A stretch of 64,000 bases of DNA from Saprospiraceae bacterium (GCA_016710585.1 JADJVN010000014.1:1-64000); one strand, 5' to 3'; positions 27,540-37,440 are shown, counted from the stretch's first letter. The notes: generated from the sequence alone by a model not told the origin. A program made the numbers and translations.

Positions 27540-28682
27540 AATGCAGATTCAAACAAAGTTCATAAGGTCAACTTCTTTTGCAAATATGAGGTTGCAGATT
27601 TCCCACAACAAAGGACAGAAAATACCAAATTAAGTGTATTCTTTCCAAACAAGGAATTCGAACTAAACGAAAATGAATTAAATAAACTAAAGAAATTGTC
27701 TATTGATAGCAATGACATCATTAATATCTTTGGATCTACGGATTCAATAGGAACAACTGAAGCAAATCGCATTCTAGCAAACAAAAGAATAGAATCAGTT
27801 CAAAACCAATTAACTCGACTATTCAAAATTAAAACCTCTCAATTCATTCAATATTCAATACCGGAGAATTTATATATGGATAAGTCGAAGGCTGAAAACA
27901 GAAAATGTGATATTATAATTTCAAAAAATGAAACCTATAAAATTTTCTATTTTAAAATGCTTTTCGAAATTCAATATGGATCACAACAAGAAGCATTCAA
28001 ATATGCTATGCGATTTCTCGATAAATGTCCATTAGATTCAAAGATTCTCTTGCTTTTTGATCCAAGACTTTCTGCTTTAGATAGAAAATTGATGAATAGA
28101 ATTGTAAAAAGGATCAAGAACGAATATTACTCAGAGTATAAAAACGCTATCAGCTTTCAATTAGACTCTCTTTACTTCAGAGATCAATTCACAAGATCTC
28201 TTGAAGGCGATTTGAATAACTGTTACACTAATGTATATCCAGAACTTATTGACCCACCAAATCTCCCGATTATTGATGAAAAACAAAATGATAGCATGAA
28301 TTTAAAATTTACATTGACTATCATTCCTAAACTAAGCTTTCCTAAAATTCAAGAATATGGACGTCGTCAGAACAAAGCACTTATTTACACATTAATTCAT
28401 GCAGAAGATACAATTGCAATAAATAAATACCTCCCATTAATAGAGCAAAATTGCAAAATAGGAGAATCCGAATGGCAATATTATACTTTGCTTTGTGATC
28501 GAAATCTTTTACTCAAGAATATGCCACAAATCTATGGAACACAAATGAGAGTGATCGATGGATCAACTAATATCATGAAAATTTATAAATTTGATGATCT
28601 GAAATTGATGAACGAAAGGCGCTCTAAAATCAATTTACCAGCTATAACTGATACGAGTTACTCAGTAAAATTATTGAGATAA
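27540..28682 (+). CDS. OmpA and C-terminal module after in-frame TAA (locus 26799-28682)
   Basis: The frame stays open from 27540 to 28682 (381 codons). The first start codon is TTG at 27696. It holds an OmpA-like domain (IINIFGSTDSIGTTEANRIL, ANKRIESVQNQL) and the helical C-terminal module (ALIYTLIHAEDTIAINKYLP, QIYGTQMRVIDG, LMNERRSKINLPAI) of the DUF6624 type. Both parts align with the intact arrangement at 24712-26610. If read through, the full protein is about 627 residues. Whether it is made as one, as two, or not at all cannot be seen. Confidence 0.7.
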   Translation, partial: NADSNKVHKVNFFCKYEVADFPQQRTENTKLSVFFPNKEFELNENELNKLKKLSIDSNDIINIFGSTDSIGTTEANRILANKRIESVQNQLTRLFKIKTSQFIQYSIPENLYMDKSKAENRKCDIIISKNETYKIFYFKMLFEIQYGSQQEAFKYAMRFLDKCPLDSKILLLFDPRLSALDRKLMNRIVKRIKNEYYSEYKNAISFQLDSLYFRDQFTRSLEGDLNNCYTNVYPELIDPPNLPIIDEKQNDSMNLKFTLTIIPKLSFPKIQEYGRRQNKALIYTLIHAEDTIAINKYLPLIEQNCKIGESEWQYYTLLCDRNLLLKNMPQIYGTQMRVIDGSTNIMKIYKFDDLKLMNERRSKINLPAITDTSYSVKLLR

Positions 28683-28844
28683 TTCATTTTTTTAAAGTCA
28701 ATAACTCTCTTTGTTGTCTTATTATGCTTTGCAAAATTCTTGCTCAAACCATACAATTATTTAATCAAAAAAATCCCTAAATTGATCATAATATTTAAAT
28801 TACACGAATCGTTAATACAATAAAAGATCCAAACAAACTGAAAA

Positions 28845-29654
28845 ATGTTAAATAACTTCAACATCCTCATACTTGCATTTTATATCTTCCAATATTCTAC
28901 AATTCATGCCCAAGAAAGCATCTCATTTACTCAAATTCCTAAAACACAATCTGGCTCTACTACATTAAAACCAACAAGCACTATTGAATTTGATAGTACA
29001 ATGAGCATTGAGATATTAGACTACAATAATGATGGATACTTCAATGATCAGTTTGATCCAATAAAACAATATCCAGATCTCATCTGTGTTAGCATTAAAA
29101 ATTGCAATATTATTGCTGTAAAATCTTTAAAAAAAACGACAACAATACTATTCAATAACACTAGCTATACTTTCAACTTTTTCTTTTTGACCAAATTAGG
29201 AGTACTAATAAAAAATAATCCTGCTCCTTCAAAACATGATATTGAAATCTCAGATAAAATACCAATTGGATACTTGGTCGATTCAAAAAACAAGCCAGTT
29301 GATATGAATACATTAATCAATGATAAATATTTATATACATTATTCTATTTTTGGTCACATACATGTGCTGGATGTCACATTGAATTAAAGAGATTAAATG
29401 ATTTTCCCGAAAAATTTAAATCTAAAAATGTAAGAATAATTTTAGTGTCACCCTTGGAAGAAAAATTAAATATAATTAAACTTGAAAAAAAATACCAAAA
29501 CTTAGCTCCACAATATTTTTGCACATTAGAAAATATGCATCGAAAATGGAACGCCGTAGGCTATCCTTATAAAGTAATTTCGACTAAAAACAAAGATGTC
29601 TATTTTCATTCTCTGAGTGATTTACACTCTATCATCGAAAAACTCTCAAAATAA
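28845..29654 (+). CDS. Exported thioredoxin-like (TlpA-type) protein
   Basis: 269 residues. Signal peptide MLNNFNILILAFYIFQYSTI with HAQ cleavage. The C-terminal half is a thioredoxin fold with the redox motif in FWSHTCAGCHIELKRL (CAGC) and a cis-Pro-like region (AVGYPYKVISTK). Such proteins act in periplasmic thiol exchange or cytochrome maturation. The N-terminal half (residues 25-150), which includes DYNNDGYFNDQFDP, an EF-hand-like acidic stretch, is of unknown fold. The next gene starts 3 bases after the stop, so the two are probably co-transcribed. Confidence 0.75.
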   Translation: MLNNFNILILAFYIFQYSTIHAQESISFTQIPKTQSGSTTLKPTSTIEFDSTMSIEILDYNNDGYFNDQFDPIKQYPDLICVSIKNCNIIAVKSLKKTTTILFNNTSYTFNFFFLTKLGVLIKNNPAPSKHDIEISDKIPIGYLVDSKNKPVDMNTLINDKYLYTLFYFWSHTCAGCHIELKRLNDFPEKFKSKNVRIILVSPLEEKLNIIKLEKKYQNLAPQYFCTLENMHRKWNAVGYPYKVISTKNKDVYFHSLSDLHSIIEKLSK

Positions 29655-29657
29655 AAT

Positions 29658-30293
29658 ATGCTACTTACTATATTGAAAGTGCTTATTATAGGTAATAGTA
29701 TCACATACTACAATAATTTTGCAGAAAGATTAATGACACAATGCCAAAACCAACAGCAAGAAATAAGGCTGGAAACCATCTTCAGTCCTGGACTTGATAT
29801 TCCAATTCTTATAGGACGATATCTATACGGTAAAGAAGAAGCAATAATAGGAAAAAACTTTATTCTAAAACCACAATATAAATATTTTGATAAAAAAAAT
29901 AATAAGTATCAAGATTTTGTAAAACTAATATTAAGCTATGATCTCATTTATCTACAATCTCAATACTGGAATTCTCAAGACTTCAAAGATATAGTCAATG
30001 AAATCTTTAAAATAAATCCTAAAATAAAACTGTTCATACTTCAAACTTTTTCTACTGCAATTTGGGACAAAGAAATTTTTACAAAAGAAATAAGCGATGC
30101 TTATCAAATTTTCCAAAAGACCTTTAAAAAGCAAATCAACAAAAGGATATATCTGCTTGAGTTTGGCAATTACCTTCTTGACAATTTCGACAATATTAAC
30201 GAATACCTTGACGAAATAATTCATCCAACATCTAAAGGAACAGATGTTATCATAAAACTATTTGTACAACAATTACAAAAAATCAAAAAATAG
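29658..30293 (+). CDS. SGNH/GDSL-hydrolase-like protein
   Basis: 211 residues without an obvious signal peptide. The start VLIIGNSITYYNNF matches SGNH block I (G-N-S-x-T, Ser nucleophile) and the end LDEIIHPTSKGTDVI matches block V (His in xHPTxxG). The Asp two or three residues before that His, normal in the family, is represented only by DEIIHP. The substrate is unknown. It is tightly linked to the thioredoxin-like gene and ends 7 bases before the converging flippase gene. Confidence 0.65.
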   Translation: MLLTILKVLIIGNSITYYNNFAERLMTQCQNQQQEIRLETIFSPGLDIPILIGRYLYGKEEAIIGKNFILKPQYKYFDKKNNKYQDFVKLILSYDLIYLQSQYWNSQDFKDIVNEIFKINPKIKLFILQTFSTAIWDKEIFTKEISDAYQIFQKTFKKQINKRIYLLEFGNYLLDNFDNINEYLDEIIHPTSKGTDVIIKLFVQQLQKIKK

Positions 30294-30300
30294 TTTCACT

Positions 30301-31791
30301 TTACTTCTTCCACAACATCTTATCCAACACATATTCCTTGAGTTCCTTATTCAAATCAAAAGCAAAAATAATACTCAAAAAAGACCCATTAAACACTGTT
30401 AATTTTATTAGCGTATTTATAATTGGATCTTCATGAAAATTAAAATAATAAAACATCACAAACAATCCAAAACCAATTAGTAGTATCCATATTAACTGAC
30501 TAGATATTGGTGATAATTTAAGGGTAAAATAAATCAAAATCGACTTAGCTAAATTAAATAAAAACACACTCATGCATGTGGCTATCGCAGCTCCTGATAT
30601 ACCAAACTCTGGAATCAAAAAACAATTAAAAAGAATGTTCAATCCCGCCATAAGTAGCATGAGATAAGCTTCCCATTTATAATATTTTGAGTAAGATAAA
30701 ATAGCAGCATTGATACCTGTAGCAGAATCAATGATTCTCGACAGCAATAAAAAAACCAATGCTGGAGCGAGTAAAACAACCTTATCATGATTGGGCATTA
30801 TTTTAAACAAAATAGGCAGTCCAAAAATAATTGATCCAGAAATTAAAATTGTAGCAGTGATCATAATTGAAGCAGACTTTTTATAATATTGATTCAACTT
30901 ATCATGATCACCTTCATGACTCAATGCGGCCACTCTTGGCTCAAGTATTAATGATATTGCATTGGCAGGGATATAACATGAATTGCTTATGAAAAAAGCA
31001 AGAGAATAAATTCCATTGGCTTCTGTTCCAAGCATCTTTGTGATCATAAAAGAATCTAGTCGCAATGCGAGAGCAGATCCAGTTCCACCTAAAATACTGT
31101 AGAAGGCAAACTGATAGACAGACTTATTCTGAGAATAATGTGAAAGATTAGATGAAAGCTTAAATTGGAAATTATCTTGCTTCTTAAGGTATAGAAATAA
31201 AATGTATAGAGCAATCAAATAAAATATACAAATATACAATGGAAATAAGCTGGTATTGAGAAATCCATATATGCATGCCAGAAAAGTGATGGGAAGATAT
31301 ATTTTCATCAACGAAGAAAGAAACATCGGAAAACTCAACTTCAAGAAATTAATGCAATAACTTGAAAACAAATCATAAATTACATATAATACTGTCAGTG
31401 GTAAAACATAAATATAAAATCGTTGAAAATAAATATCATCTGTAATAAATGATTTTTTGACAAAATAAAAACTTAAAAAAAACAATAATGAAAAAACAAC
31501 TATCCCTATCAAATAATGGAATAGTACAGATTGAAAAAATTGAGATTTCTTTGTTACATCTTGTCTTACTGCCGGAAAATATTTGATCAAAACAGAGCCA
31601 AAACCCAATGAAATAAAAGGAACTAGAAGGGAAGCTGTATTAGTTAAAAATCCATAAGCACCATACAAATTCAAATCCTTTGGATAAACAAATATTGTGC
31701 TGACTATTCCTATCCCAACGCCAAGAAATTGGATGATTGAAGTAAGGATGCTTTCATTGCGCAAATGAGTTTTAAGATTTGAGTTAGTCAA
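30301..31791 (-). CDS. Polysaccharide flippase, MATE/Wzx-type membrane protein
   Basis: 496 residues with about 12-14 membrane helices spread over the full length. The order and content (SIIQFLGVGIGIVSTIFVYP, RLDSFMITKMLGTEANGIYS, FISNSCYIPANAISLILEPR, GISGAAIATCMSVFLFNLAK) match the polysaccharide biosynthesis protein family that flips lipid-linked glycans. The only available start is TTG at 31791. It is last in a three-gene minus-strand run, 18 bases after the polyferredoxin gene. The substrate is not known. Confidence 0.85.
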   Translation of the reverse strand: MTNSNLKTHLRNESILTSIIQFLGVGIGIVSTIFVYPKDLNLYGAYGFLTNTASLLVPFISLGFGSVLIKYFPAVRQDVTKKSQFFQSVLFHYLIGIVVFSLLFFLSFYFVKKSFITDDIYFQRFYIYVLPLTVLYVIYDLFSSYCINFLKLSFPMFLSSLMKIYLPITFLACIYGFLNTSLFPLYICIFYLIALYILFLYLKKQDNFQFKLSSNLSHYSQNKSVYQFAFYSILGGTGSALALRLDSFMITKMLGTEANGIYSLAFFISNSCYIPANAISLILEPRVAALSHEGDHDKLNQYYKKSASIMITATILISGSIIFGLPILFKIMPNHDKVVLLAPALVFLLLSRIIDSATGINAAILSYSKYYKWEAYLMLLMAGLNILFNCFLIPEFGISGAAIATCMSVFLFNLAKSILIYFTLKLSPISSQLIWILLIGFGLFVMFYYFNFHEDPIINTLIKLTVFNGSFLSIIFAFDLNKELKEYVLDKMLWKK

Positions 31792-31809
31792 GCTTTAAAA
31801 ATTTTTAGA

Positions 31810-33165
31810 TTACTTAAGTTGAATCAATTTGACTTCACTTTCATTTACGAAACTTAGTTTATTCGACCGACGACCCTCAGTAATATCTGTCGATCCATTC
31901 TCTAATTTTAACACACCTCTAGGACATACTGCAGAACAAATCCCACAGCCTACACACGAAGCTCTTAAGATATTCTCACCACGCTGCGCATAAGCGCGTA
32001 CATCAATACCCATCTCACAATAAGTTGAGCAATTGCCACATGAGATGCATTGTCCACCATTTGTTGTTATACGAAATCTTGAAAAATACTTTTGCTGAAT
32101 TCCCAAAATTGCAGCCATAGGACAACCAAATCTACACCACACACGCGACCCAAGTATTGGATAAAATCCCACTCCGATCACACCCGAAAAAGCAGCACCT
32201 ATCAAAAATCCATACCAAGATCGCAAACTTGCTGTATTGATAAAAAACCAGTATTGCGAGCCTGTCTTATAACTATAAATCACACCGATAGTCATCACGA
32301 CGACGAGCAATAATATTGAATATATTAAGATGCGTTCCACTCTCCAAGAAGTTAGTGACTTTGAGGACAGATGTCGAAATGAATCACCTGCTGTCTCTGC
32401 CAATCCTCCGCATCCACATACCCAACTACAATACCAGCGCTTCCCATAAAAATAAGTCAATAGCGGAGAACCAATAAATATTAAAAACAATCCAAAATAA
32501 AACATCGCCTTACCTATCGATCCAGCATCAAAAAAATTATTAATATTCCATTGGTCAAAAAAGTAATAATTCAATGGCCACATATTCTTTAGATCATTGT
32601 AAGGCAGATTCATCCTCAACATAAATTCTGGCAACAAAAATGCAAAGATCAATTGAAAAAAAATGACAGAGATTGTCCTCAAAACTTGATACCGATTATG
32701 TCTATATTTAATAATAAATTTTATGCCGAAAACGAGAATTGCAAATGTGTATAATACACCATAAACAAACCATTCACTCGCTACTTTATTCTTTAATGAT
32801 AAACTTAATGGATCAAACAATCGAATTAATCCAGTGTTCTGAATGTCGCTTTTGCCTAATACTTCAGGATACCAATACAAACAAACATAAAATGCTGTCA
32901 AAATAATTGAAACAATAATACCAATAATTCCACGATTACTTTCACTTTTTTGCCACACAAAATTATTCTTGATCCCAGCAAGTTTTCCACCATACAAATA
33001 CTTACAATAAGTCAATACACCAAGTAAAATGAAGCCCAAAGAAAAAATCAATAATCCATTGTGAAAATATGTAAAAACATCAAACAAACTCAAAATAAAA
33101 ATACTCAGTCCAAGCAAACCAAATGCTAAAGACAATCCTTTCATTATTCCATTACTTATCGTCAT
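31810..33165 (-). CDS. Membrane polyferredoxin (NapH/NosR-like 4Fe-4S protein)
   Basis: 451 residues with about ten membrane helices. Two cysteine-rich membrane-edge motifs (WYCSWVCGCGG and WCRFGCPMAA) of the NosR/NapH type are followed by two classical 4Fe-4S sites (CISCGNCSTYCEMG and CVGCGICSAVCPRG) near residues 375-430. Such proteins pass electrons across or to the membrane. The ATG at 33165 overlaps the stop of the upstream FAD oxidoreductase gene by four bases, which suggests the two work together: the flavoprotein could feed electrons to the iron-sulfur protein (inference). Confidence 0.85.
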   Translation of the reverse strand: MTISNGIMKGLSLAFGLLGLSIFILSLFDVFTYFHNGLLIFSLGFILLGVLTYCKYLYGGKLAGIKNNFVWQKSESNRGIIGIIVSIILTAFYVCLYWYPEVLGKSDIQNTGLIRLFDPLSLSLKNKVASEWFVYGVLYTFAILVFGIKFIIKYRHNRYQVLRTISVIFFQLIFAFLLPEFMLRMNLPYNDLKNMWPLNYYFFDQWNINNFFDAGSIGKAMFYFGLFLIFIGSPLLTYFYGKRWYCSWVCGCGGLAETAGDSFRHLSSKSLTSWRVERILIYSILLLVVVMTIGVIYSYKTGSQYWFFINTASLRSWYGFLIGAAFSGVIGVGFYPILGSRVWCRFGCPMAAILGIQQKYFSRFRITTNGGQCISCGNCSTYCEMGIDVRAYAQRGENILRASCVGCGICSAVCPRGVLKLENGSTDITEGRRSNKLSFVNESEVKLIQLK

Positions 33166-34505
33166 GCTTTGATTTTTAAAAAATGAAGAACTGAATTGAG
33201 CGAATTAACTTTTGCCCTAATCTTTGTATTGAACTTTGCATTATACACATCGACTATATTACTTGAATAATTTCTTGAAAACTCAGGATCAAAAAAAGCG
33301 AGAGAAATATCTTGAACAACTTCTACCAATTCTATTTTATCCTGAATCCATTTATCACACACCTCATGTCGAAATCTCACCCCCATTAGATTAAATCCTA
33401 TGACGATTTTAGATCTTGAATCAAATACAATCCTAATACTTTTATCTTCCCTTTCATGCTGCCAAAATACACTCTCCACACCTTCTACTGCCTTTGCAGG
33501 AACATATCCATATACTTGATATTCTATGTCAAAAAATTTAGCAGAATTAAACCAAATTCCTTGCTCATACTCCATTTCAATTCCACAAATATTATGTGCG
33601 ACAACTTCTCCCATCATCCTGCCAGAATACCATACAGCCTCTATAGCTTTTCGTCCATCATTTGTAAATTGTAATTCTGCACAATCGCCTACTGCATAAA
33701 TATTCTTGACATTTGTCCGAAGATTTTTATCAACCAAAATTCCTTTATTTGTTTTGACATTGGTATGTTTTAAGCATTCAATATTGGGGCTCACACCAGT
33801 TGCAATCCCGATATATTCACAGTTAATTATTTCTCCAGAACTCAATTTTATAGATGATACTTCATTCGATTCACTGGCAAATATTTCTTGAAGTTCTGTG
33901 CCAAATTTTATTTCAACATGATGCTGTAAAATATGCTCACTCACCATTTTAGACTCTTCTTTTGGTAGAATATTTGACCAATAAGAATCTTCTTGAACCA
34001 ACATAGTCACTTGTTTTCCTCTTGTGATCAACATCTCTGCCAACTCTATTCCAATCAATCCTCCACCAACTATCACAGCATGATTTATTTTGGGACTATG
34101 GGCCTCTATATATTCAAGATCAGATTTAAAATACAATCCGGATATTCCTTTAAATTGCAAACCTGGCCAATCATAAAATTTTGTTTTTGAACCAGTGGCT
34201 ATTACCAATATATCATAGTTAAGTTTTGTACTATTCCGCAGTGTAATGCTATTATCAGATTCATTAATATGAATGACAGTTTGGTTTAATAATTCGATTT
34301 TATTTTTACTCCAAAAATGTTCTTCATAGACTTGAATATCTTGCCATCTCATATGCCCCATATAGACATACATCAAGGCAGTCCTTGAAAAAAAATAATC
34401 AGATTCATCCGAAATTATTTGTATCGAATAATCTGACAATTTTCGTATCCATCTAGCAGCAGTTGTGCCAGCTATTCCGTTTCCTATGATGATTACTTTT
34501 TTCAT
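33162..34505 (-). CDS. NAD(P)/FAD-dependent oxidoreductase
   Basis: About 447 residues from ATG 34505. A longer frame runs from 34586 but adds only an unconserved hydrophobic lead. FAD-binding Rossmann motif at residues 4-15 (IIIGNGIAGTTAARW), a second nucleotide-binding motif (AVIVGGGLIGIELAEML), and NIYAVGDCAELQFT, the FAD-contact GD motif, show the rubredoxin/nitrite-reductase-type class (pyridine nucleotide-disulfide oxidoreductase superfamily). It is the first gene of a minus-strand operon with the polyferredoxin and the flippase. Its electron acceptor is likely the polyferredoxin. Confidence 0.85.
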   Translation of the reverse strand: MKKVIIIGNGIAGTTAARWIRKLSDYSIQIISDESDYFFSRTALMYVYMGHMRWQDIQVYEEHFWSKNKIELLNQTVIHINESDNSITLRNSTKLNYDILVIATGSKTKFYDWPGLQFKGISGLYFKSDLEYIEAHSPKINHAVIVGGGLIGIELAEMLITRGKQVTMLVQEDSYWSNILPKEESKMVSEHILQHHVEIKFGTELQEIFASESNEVSSIKLSSGEIINCEYIGIATGVSPNIECLKHTNVKTNKGILVDKNLRTNVKNIYAVGDCAELQFTNDGRKAIEAVWYSGRMMGEVVAHNICGIEMEYEQGIWFNSAKFFDIEYQVYGYVPAKAVEGVESVFWQHEREDKSIRIVFDSRSKIVIGFNLMGVRFRHEVCDKWIQDKIELVEVVQDISLAFFDPEFSRNYSSNIVDVYNAKFNTKIRAKVNSLNSVLHFLKIKA

Positions 34506-34651
34506 TTCTAGAATGTTCAAATGTACGATAAATTCCAACAAGGCATAAAATTGTATAAAATTTGACACGAAATTAAAGAAATACATGCTTTTTCTTGATT
34601 GCTTTATTTGTATTTCCTACTTTTAAGCCAAAGTTAAAATGAGTTAAAATT

Positions 34652-36031
34652 ATGGAGCGTAGAGATGCATTAAAAATGATAGGTTTGGGAGGCATTGCCA
34701 TTCCAGCCTCTATTGAATCTATTTTTCAAAATTCTGAAAATATTGAACTAGAAAAAAATCCAAGACATGTCTCTCTCCAAAAGGCAATAACTGCAATAAC
34801 ATTAGGTGCAGGTGCACGTGGTAATACCTATGGAAATTATGCAATAAACAATCCAAACGAAATTAAAATTGTAGGCGTAGCAGAGCCAATTGCTTTACGA
34901 AACGAACGATACGCTAAAAAACATAATATTCCAGAATCTCATCGCTTCACTACCTGGGAACATGTCCTCCAAAAACCAAAAATGGCAGATGCAATAATTA
35001 TCACTATGCCAGATGATTTGCATTATGAACCTTGTATGCAAGCCCTTGCAAAAGGGTATGATATTCTACTAGAAAAACCAATGGCTCAAACTGAACAACA
35101 ATGCAGAAATATTTTAGCTCAAGTAAAAAAAACAGGTAGAATCGTAGCAGTGTGTCATGTCCTGCGATATGCACCATATTTTATTAAATTGAGAAAAATG
35201 ATCCAATCTGGTGCTATAGGAGAATTGATCAGTATAAATCATTTCGAACCGATTGAACATATACACATGTCACATTCCTTTGTGCGAGGAAATTGGCATA
35301 ACTCAAAACAAACTACTCCGATTATTCTAGCCAAATCTTGTCATGATATGGACATCATGCGATGGTTGGTAGACAAGCCATCAAAAAGCATAGCAGCATT
35401 TGGCAGTCTCAAATGGTTTAGAAAAGAAAATGCTCCAGAAGGAAGTACAGCAAGATGTATGGATGGATGTGCTATAGAATCAACTTGCCCATATTCAGCT
35501 CTAAAAATATATCATAGAAAAAGAACTTGGACCTATGTCTTTGATTTACCAGAAGATAAAGCATTGCAAGGCGATGCCATCTTAAAATATTTGCGCGAGA
35601 CAAACTATGGAAGATGTGTCTATAAGATGGACAATGATCAAGCTGACCACTATGTGAGTTCGATTTTATTTGATCAAGACATTACAGCTAATTTCAGCAT
35701 GGAAGCTTTCACATCCTATCATGGCCGTCGCACACGAGTGATGGGAAGTATGGGAGATATCGTCGGTGATATGGAAAAATTCACCCATACAAATTTTCGA
35801 ACTGGTGAGTCAAAAGAATGGAATAGCAAATCTGACGATGATAGCATTTATAAAAATCATGGACATGGCGGAGGAGATTTTGGTTTGATGAAGGATTGGG
35901 TACAAGCTGTGGCACAACATGATGCGACATTGCTGACCTCAACCATTGATGCATCCATCGATAGTCATATCATGGCATTTTCTGCTGAAAAAAGCAGATT
36001 AAAGAAAAAAATTATCGATACAAAAATATAA
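34652..36031 (+). CDS. Gfo/Idh/MocA-family oxidoreductase, Tat-type leader
   Basis: 459 residues. The N-terminus MERRDALKMIGLGGIAIPAS is a Tat-like signal (RRDALK), as in many secreted Gfo/Idh proteins of Bacteroidota. The Rossmann part (TLGAGARGNTYGNYAINNP), EKPMAQTEQQC (the EKP motif) and later NWHNSKQTTPIILAKSCHDM match the family, which oxidises or epimerises sugars using a bound nicotinamide cofactor. A cysteine-rich stretch (RCMDGCAIESTCPYSA) is present near residue 270. It starts a likely operon with the TPR lipoprotein (16 bases) and rhomboid. Confidence 0.85.
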   Translation: MERRDALKMIGLGGIAIPASIESIFQNSENIELEKNPRHVSLQKAITAITLGAGARGNTYGNYAINNPNEIKIVGVAEPIALRNERYAKKHNIPESHRFTTWEHVLQKPKMADAIIITMPDDLHYEPCMQALAKGYDILLEKPMAQTEQQCRNILAQVKKTGRIVAVCHVLRYAPYFIKLRKMIQSGAIGELISINHFEPIEHIHMSHSFVRGNWHNSKQTTPIILAKSCHDMDIMRWLVDKPSKSIAAFGSLKWFRKENAPEGSTARCMDGCAIESTCPYSALKIYHRKRTWTYVFDLPEDKALQGDAILKYLRETNYGRCVYKMDNDQADHYVSSILFDQDITANFSMEAFTSYHGRRTRVMGSMGDIVGDMEKFTHTNFRTGESKEWNSKSDDDSIYKNHGHGGGDFGLMKDWVQAVAQHDATLLTSTIDASIDSHIMAFSAEKSRLKKKIIDTKI

Positions 36032-36047
36032 ATAAGCATTTTTTAAA

Positions 36048-37055
36048 ATGGTAAAAAAGAACTTCAATTGTATAAAAATTTGTGGACTAGCTTTTATTCT
36101 TATTTTTTCTTGTAAAGAATCTGATAAAACTAAAATAGATTCTAACAATACACAAAATCCACTCTCGGAGTTAAATACTACAATTAACAAAAACCCATAC
36201 TCAGATAGCTTATTCTATCAAAGGGCTAAAATAAATTATGATCTTGGCAATGTAGATTCTGTATACTCAGATCTTAACAAAGCCATCTATTTCAATAAAA
36301 ATAAAAGAGAATATTATTTCTTTTTGGCCGACACTTATTTAGAAAATGCGCAATCTCTTGAAGCTAAAAAAGTTCTAGAAAACGCTTTAAATATTTTTCC
36401 AGAGGATAAGCAAGTTCAATTAAAATATGTTAAACTTCTCATTATTTTAAAGCAATATCCACTAGCTACAGCAAGCTTGAACGATGTCTTAATTAAGGAC
36501 CCACAAAATGCTGAAGCATTCTATTTAGGGGGACATATCTCATATGAAATGGGAGACACTGCAGCTGCAATAAATGCCTATCAGAAAACAGTAGATCTCA
36601 ATCCTGATTTTCGAGAAGGCTGGATTCTACTTGGAGATGTCATGAGAGAGAGAAAGAATAAGCTCTCATTGCAATATTATGATAATGCCTTAAAATTGGA
36701 TAGCAATGATGTAGAGACACTACATAATAAAGCCTATGCATTACAACAATTCGATCAAAAAGAAAAAGCTTTTGAATTATATCAATCGATATGCAGAAAA
36801 TTCAAAGATTACGAACCCGCATTTTATAATCTTGGCTTGATGTATATGGAAAAAGATTCTGTCGATAAAGCGATAGAACATCTCACCATTTCAATAGAAT
36901 TAAATCCAATGGAAGCTTCATCTTACTATCAGCGAGGATTATGTTTCGAAAAAATAGGCAAACGTGTAGAAGCAAAAAGTGATCTCACTAGAGCCACGAC
37001 CTTAGAGCCAGACTGGAAAGAAGCAAAGCAAGCATTGAGCAGAATTTTAAAGTAA
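36048..37055 (+). CDS. TPR-repeat lipoprotein
   Basis: 335 residues. A lipoprotein leader with lipobox (LAFILIFSCKES; Cys near residue 22) is followed by tandem tetratricopeptide repeats: for example AEAFYLGGHISYEMGDTAAA, INAYQKTVDLNPD and the closing ASSYYQRGLCFEKIGKRVEA. TPR lipoproteins in this phylum scaffold envelope complexes; no partner is indicated. It lies 16 bases after the Gfo/Idh gene and 4 bases before the rhomboid gene, so the three are probably co-transcribed. Start ATG at 36048. Confidence 0.8.
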   Translation: MVKKNFNCIKICGLAFILIFSCKESDKTKIDSNNTQNPLSELNTTINKNPYSDSLFYQRAKINYDLGNVDSVYSDLNKAIYFNKNKREYYFFLADTYLENAQSLEAKKVLENALNIFPEDKQVQLKYVKLLIILKQYPLATASLNDVLIKDPQNAEAFYLGGHISYEMGDTAAAINAYQKTVDLNPDFREGWILLGDVMRERKNKLSLQYYDNALKLDSNDVETLHNKAYALQQFDQKEKAFELYQSICRKFKDYEPAFYNLGLMYMEKDSVDKAIEHLTISIELNPMEASSYYQRGLCFEKIGKRVEAKSDLTRATTLEPDWKEAKQALSRILK

Positions 37056-37059
37056 TAAT

Positions 37060-37440
37060 ATGATATTTCCCATCGGTGATCAGCAAATAGAAGGTGGATA
37101 TAAACCACTCTTTACATACTCACTTATTGTGATGAATGTTTTAGTGTTTTTCTATGAGATCAGTCTGCCTGTAGATGTAACAGAATTGTTTGTATTCTTC
37201 TATGGCGCAATCCCTGTAGAAATTTTATCTGGTCAAGATTGGTTTACTCTATTTTCATGTATGTTTCTGCATGGCGGATGGATGCATCTCATAGGCAACA
37301 TGCTTTTTCTCTGGGTATTTGCAGATAATATAGAAGCTGTAATTGGGACTTTCAATTTTCTATTGTTTTATATCCTTGGCGGACTCGTCGCTTCAGTAGT
37401 CCATATCTTTTTAATCCTTATAGCGAAGTCCCCATGGTAG
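37060..37440 (+). CDS. Rhomboid protease, N-terminal part (locus 37060-37733, frame-broken)
   Basis: ATG at 37060. It carries the first helices of a rhomboid intramembrane serine protease (PLFTYSLIVMNVLVFFYEIS) and the family motif FLHGGWMHLIGNMLFLWVF. Reading goes off frame near 37413; the last residues (LILIAKSPW) are spurious. With one A restored in the run after TTT the sequence reads HIFLNPYSEVPMVGASGA, joining the second piece. Confidence 0.85.
   Translation: MIFPIGDQQIEGGYKPLFTYSLIVMNVLVFFYEISLPVDVTELFVFFYGAIPVEILSGQDWFTLFSCMFLHGGWMHLIGNMLFLWVFADNIEAVIGTFNFLLFYILGGLVASVVHIFLILIAKSPW

Noticed and set aside
24712..28682. Reassigned TAA codon
   Set aside because: Many other genes in the window end properly at TAA, so a genome-wide reassignment is excluded.
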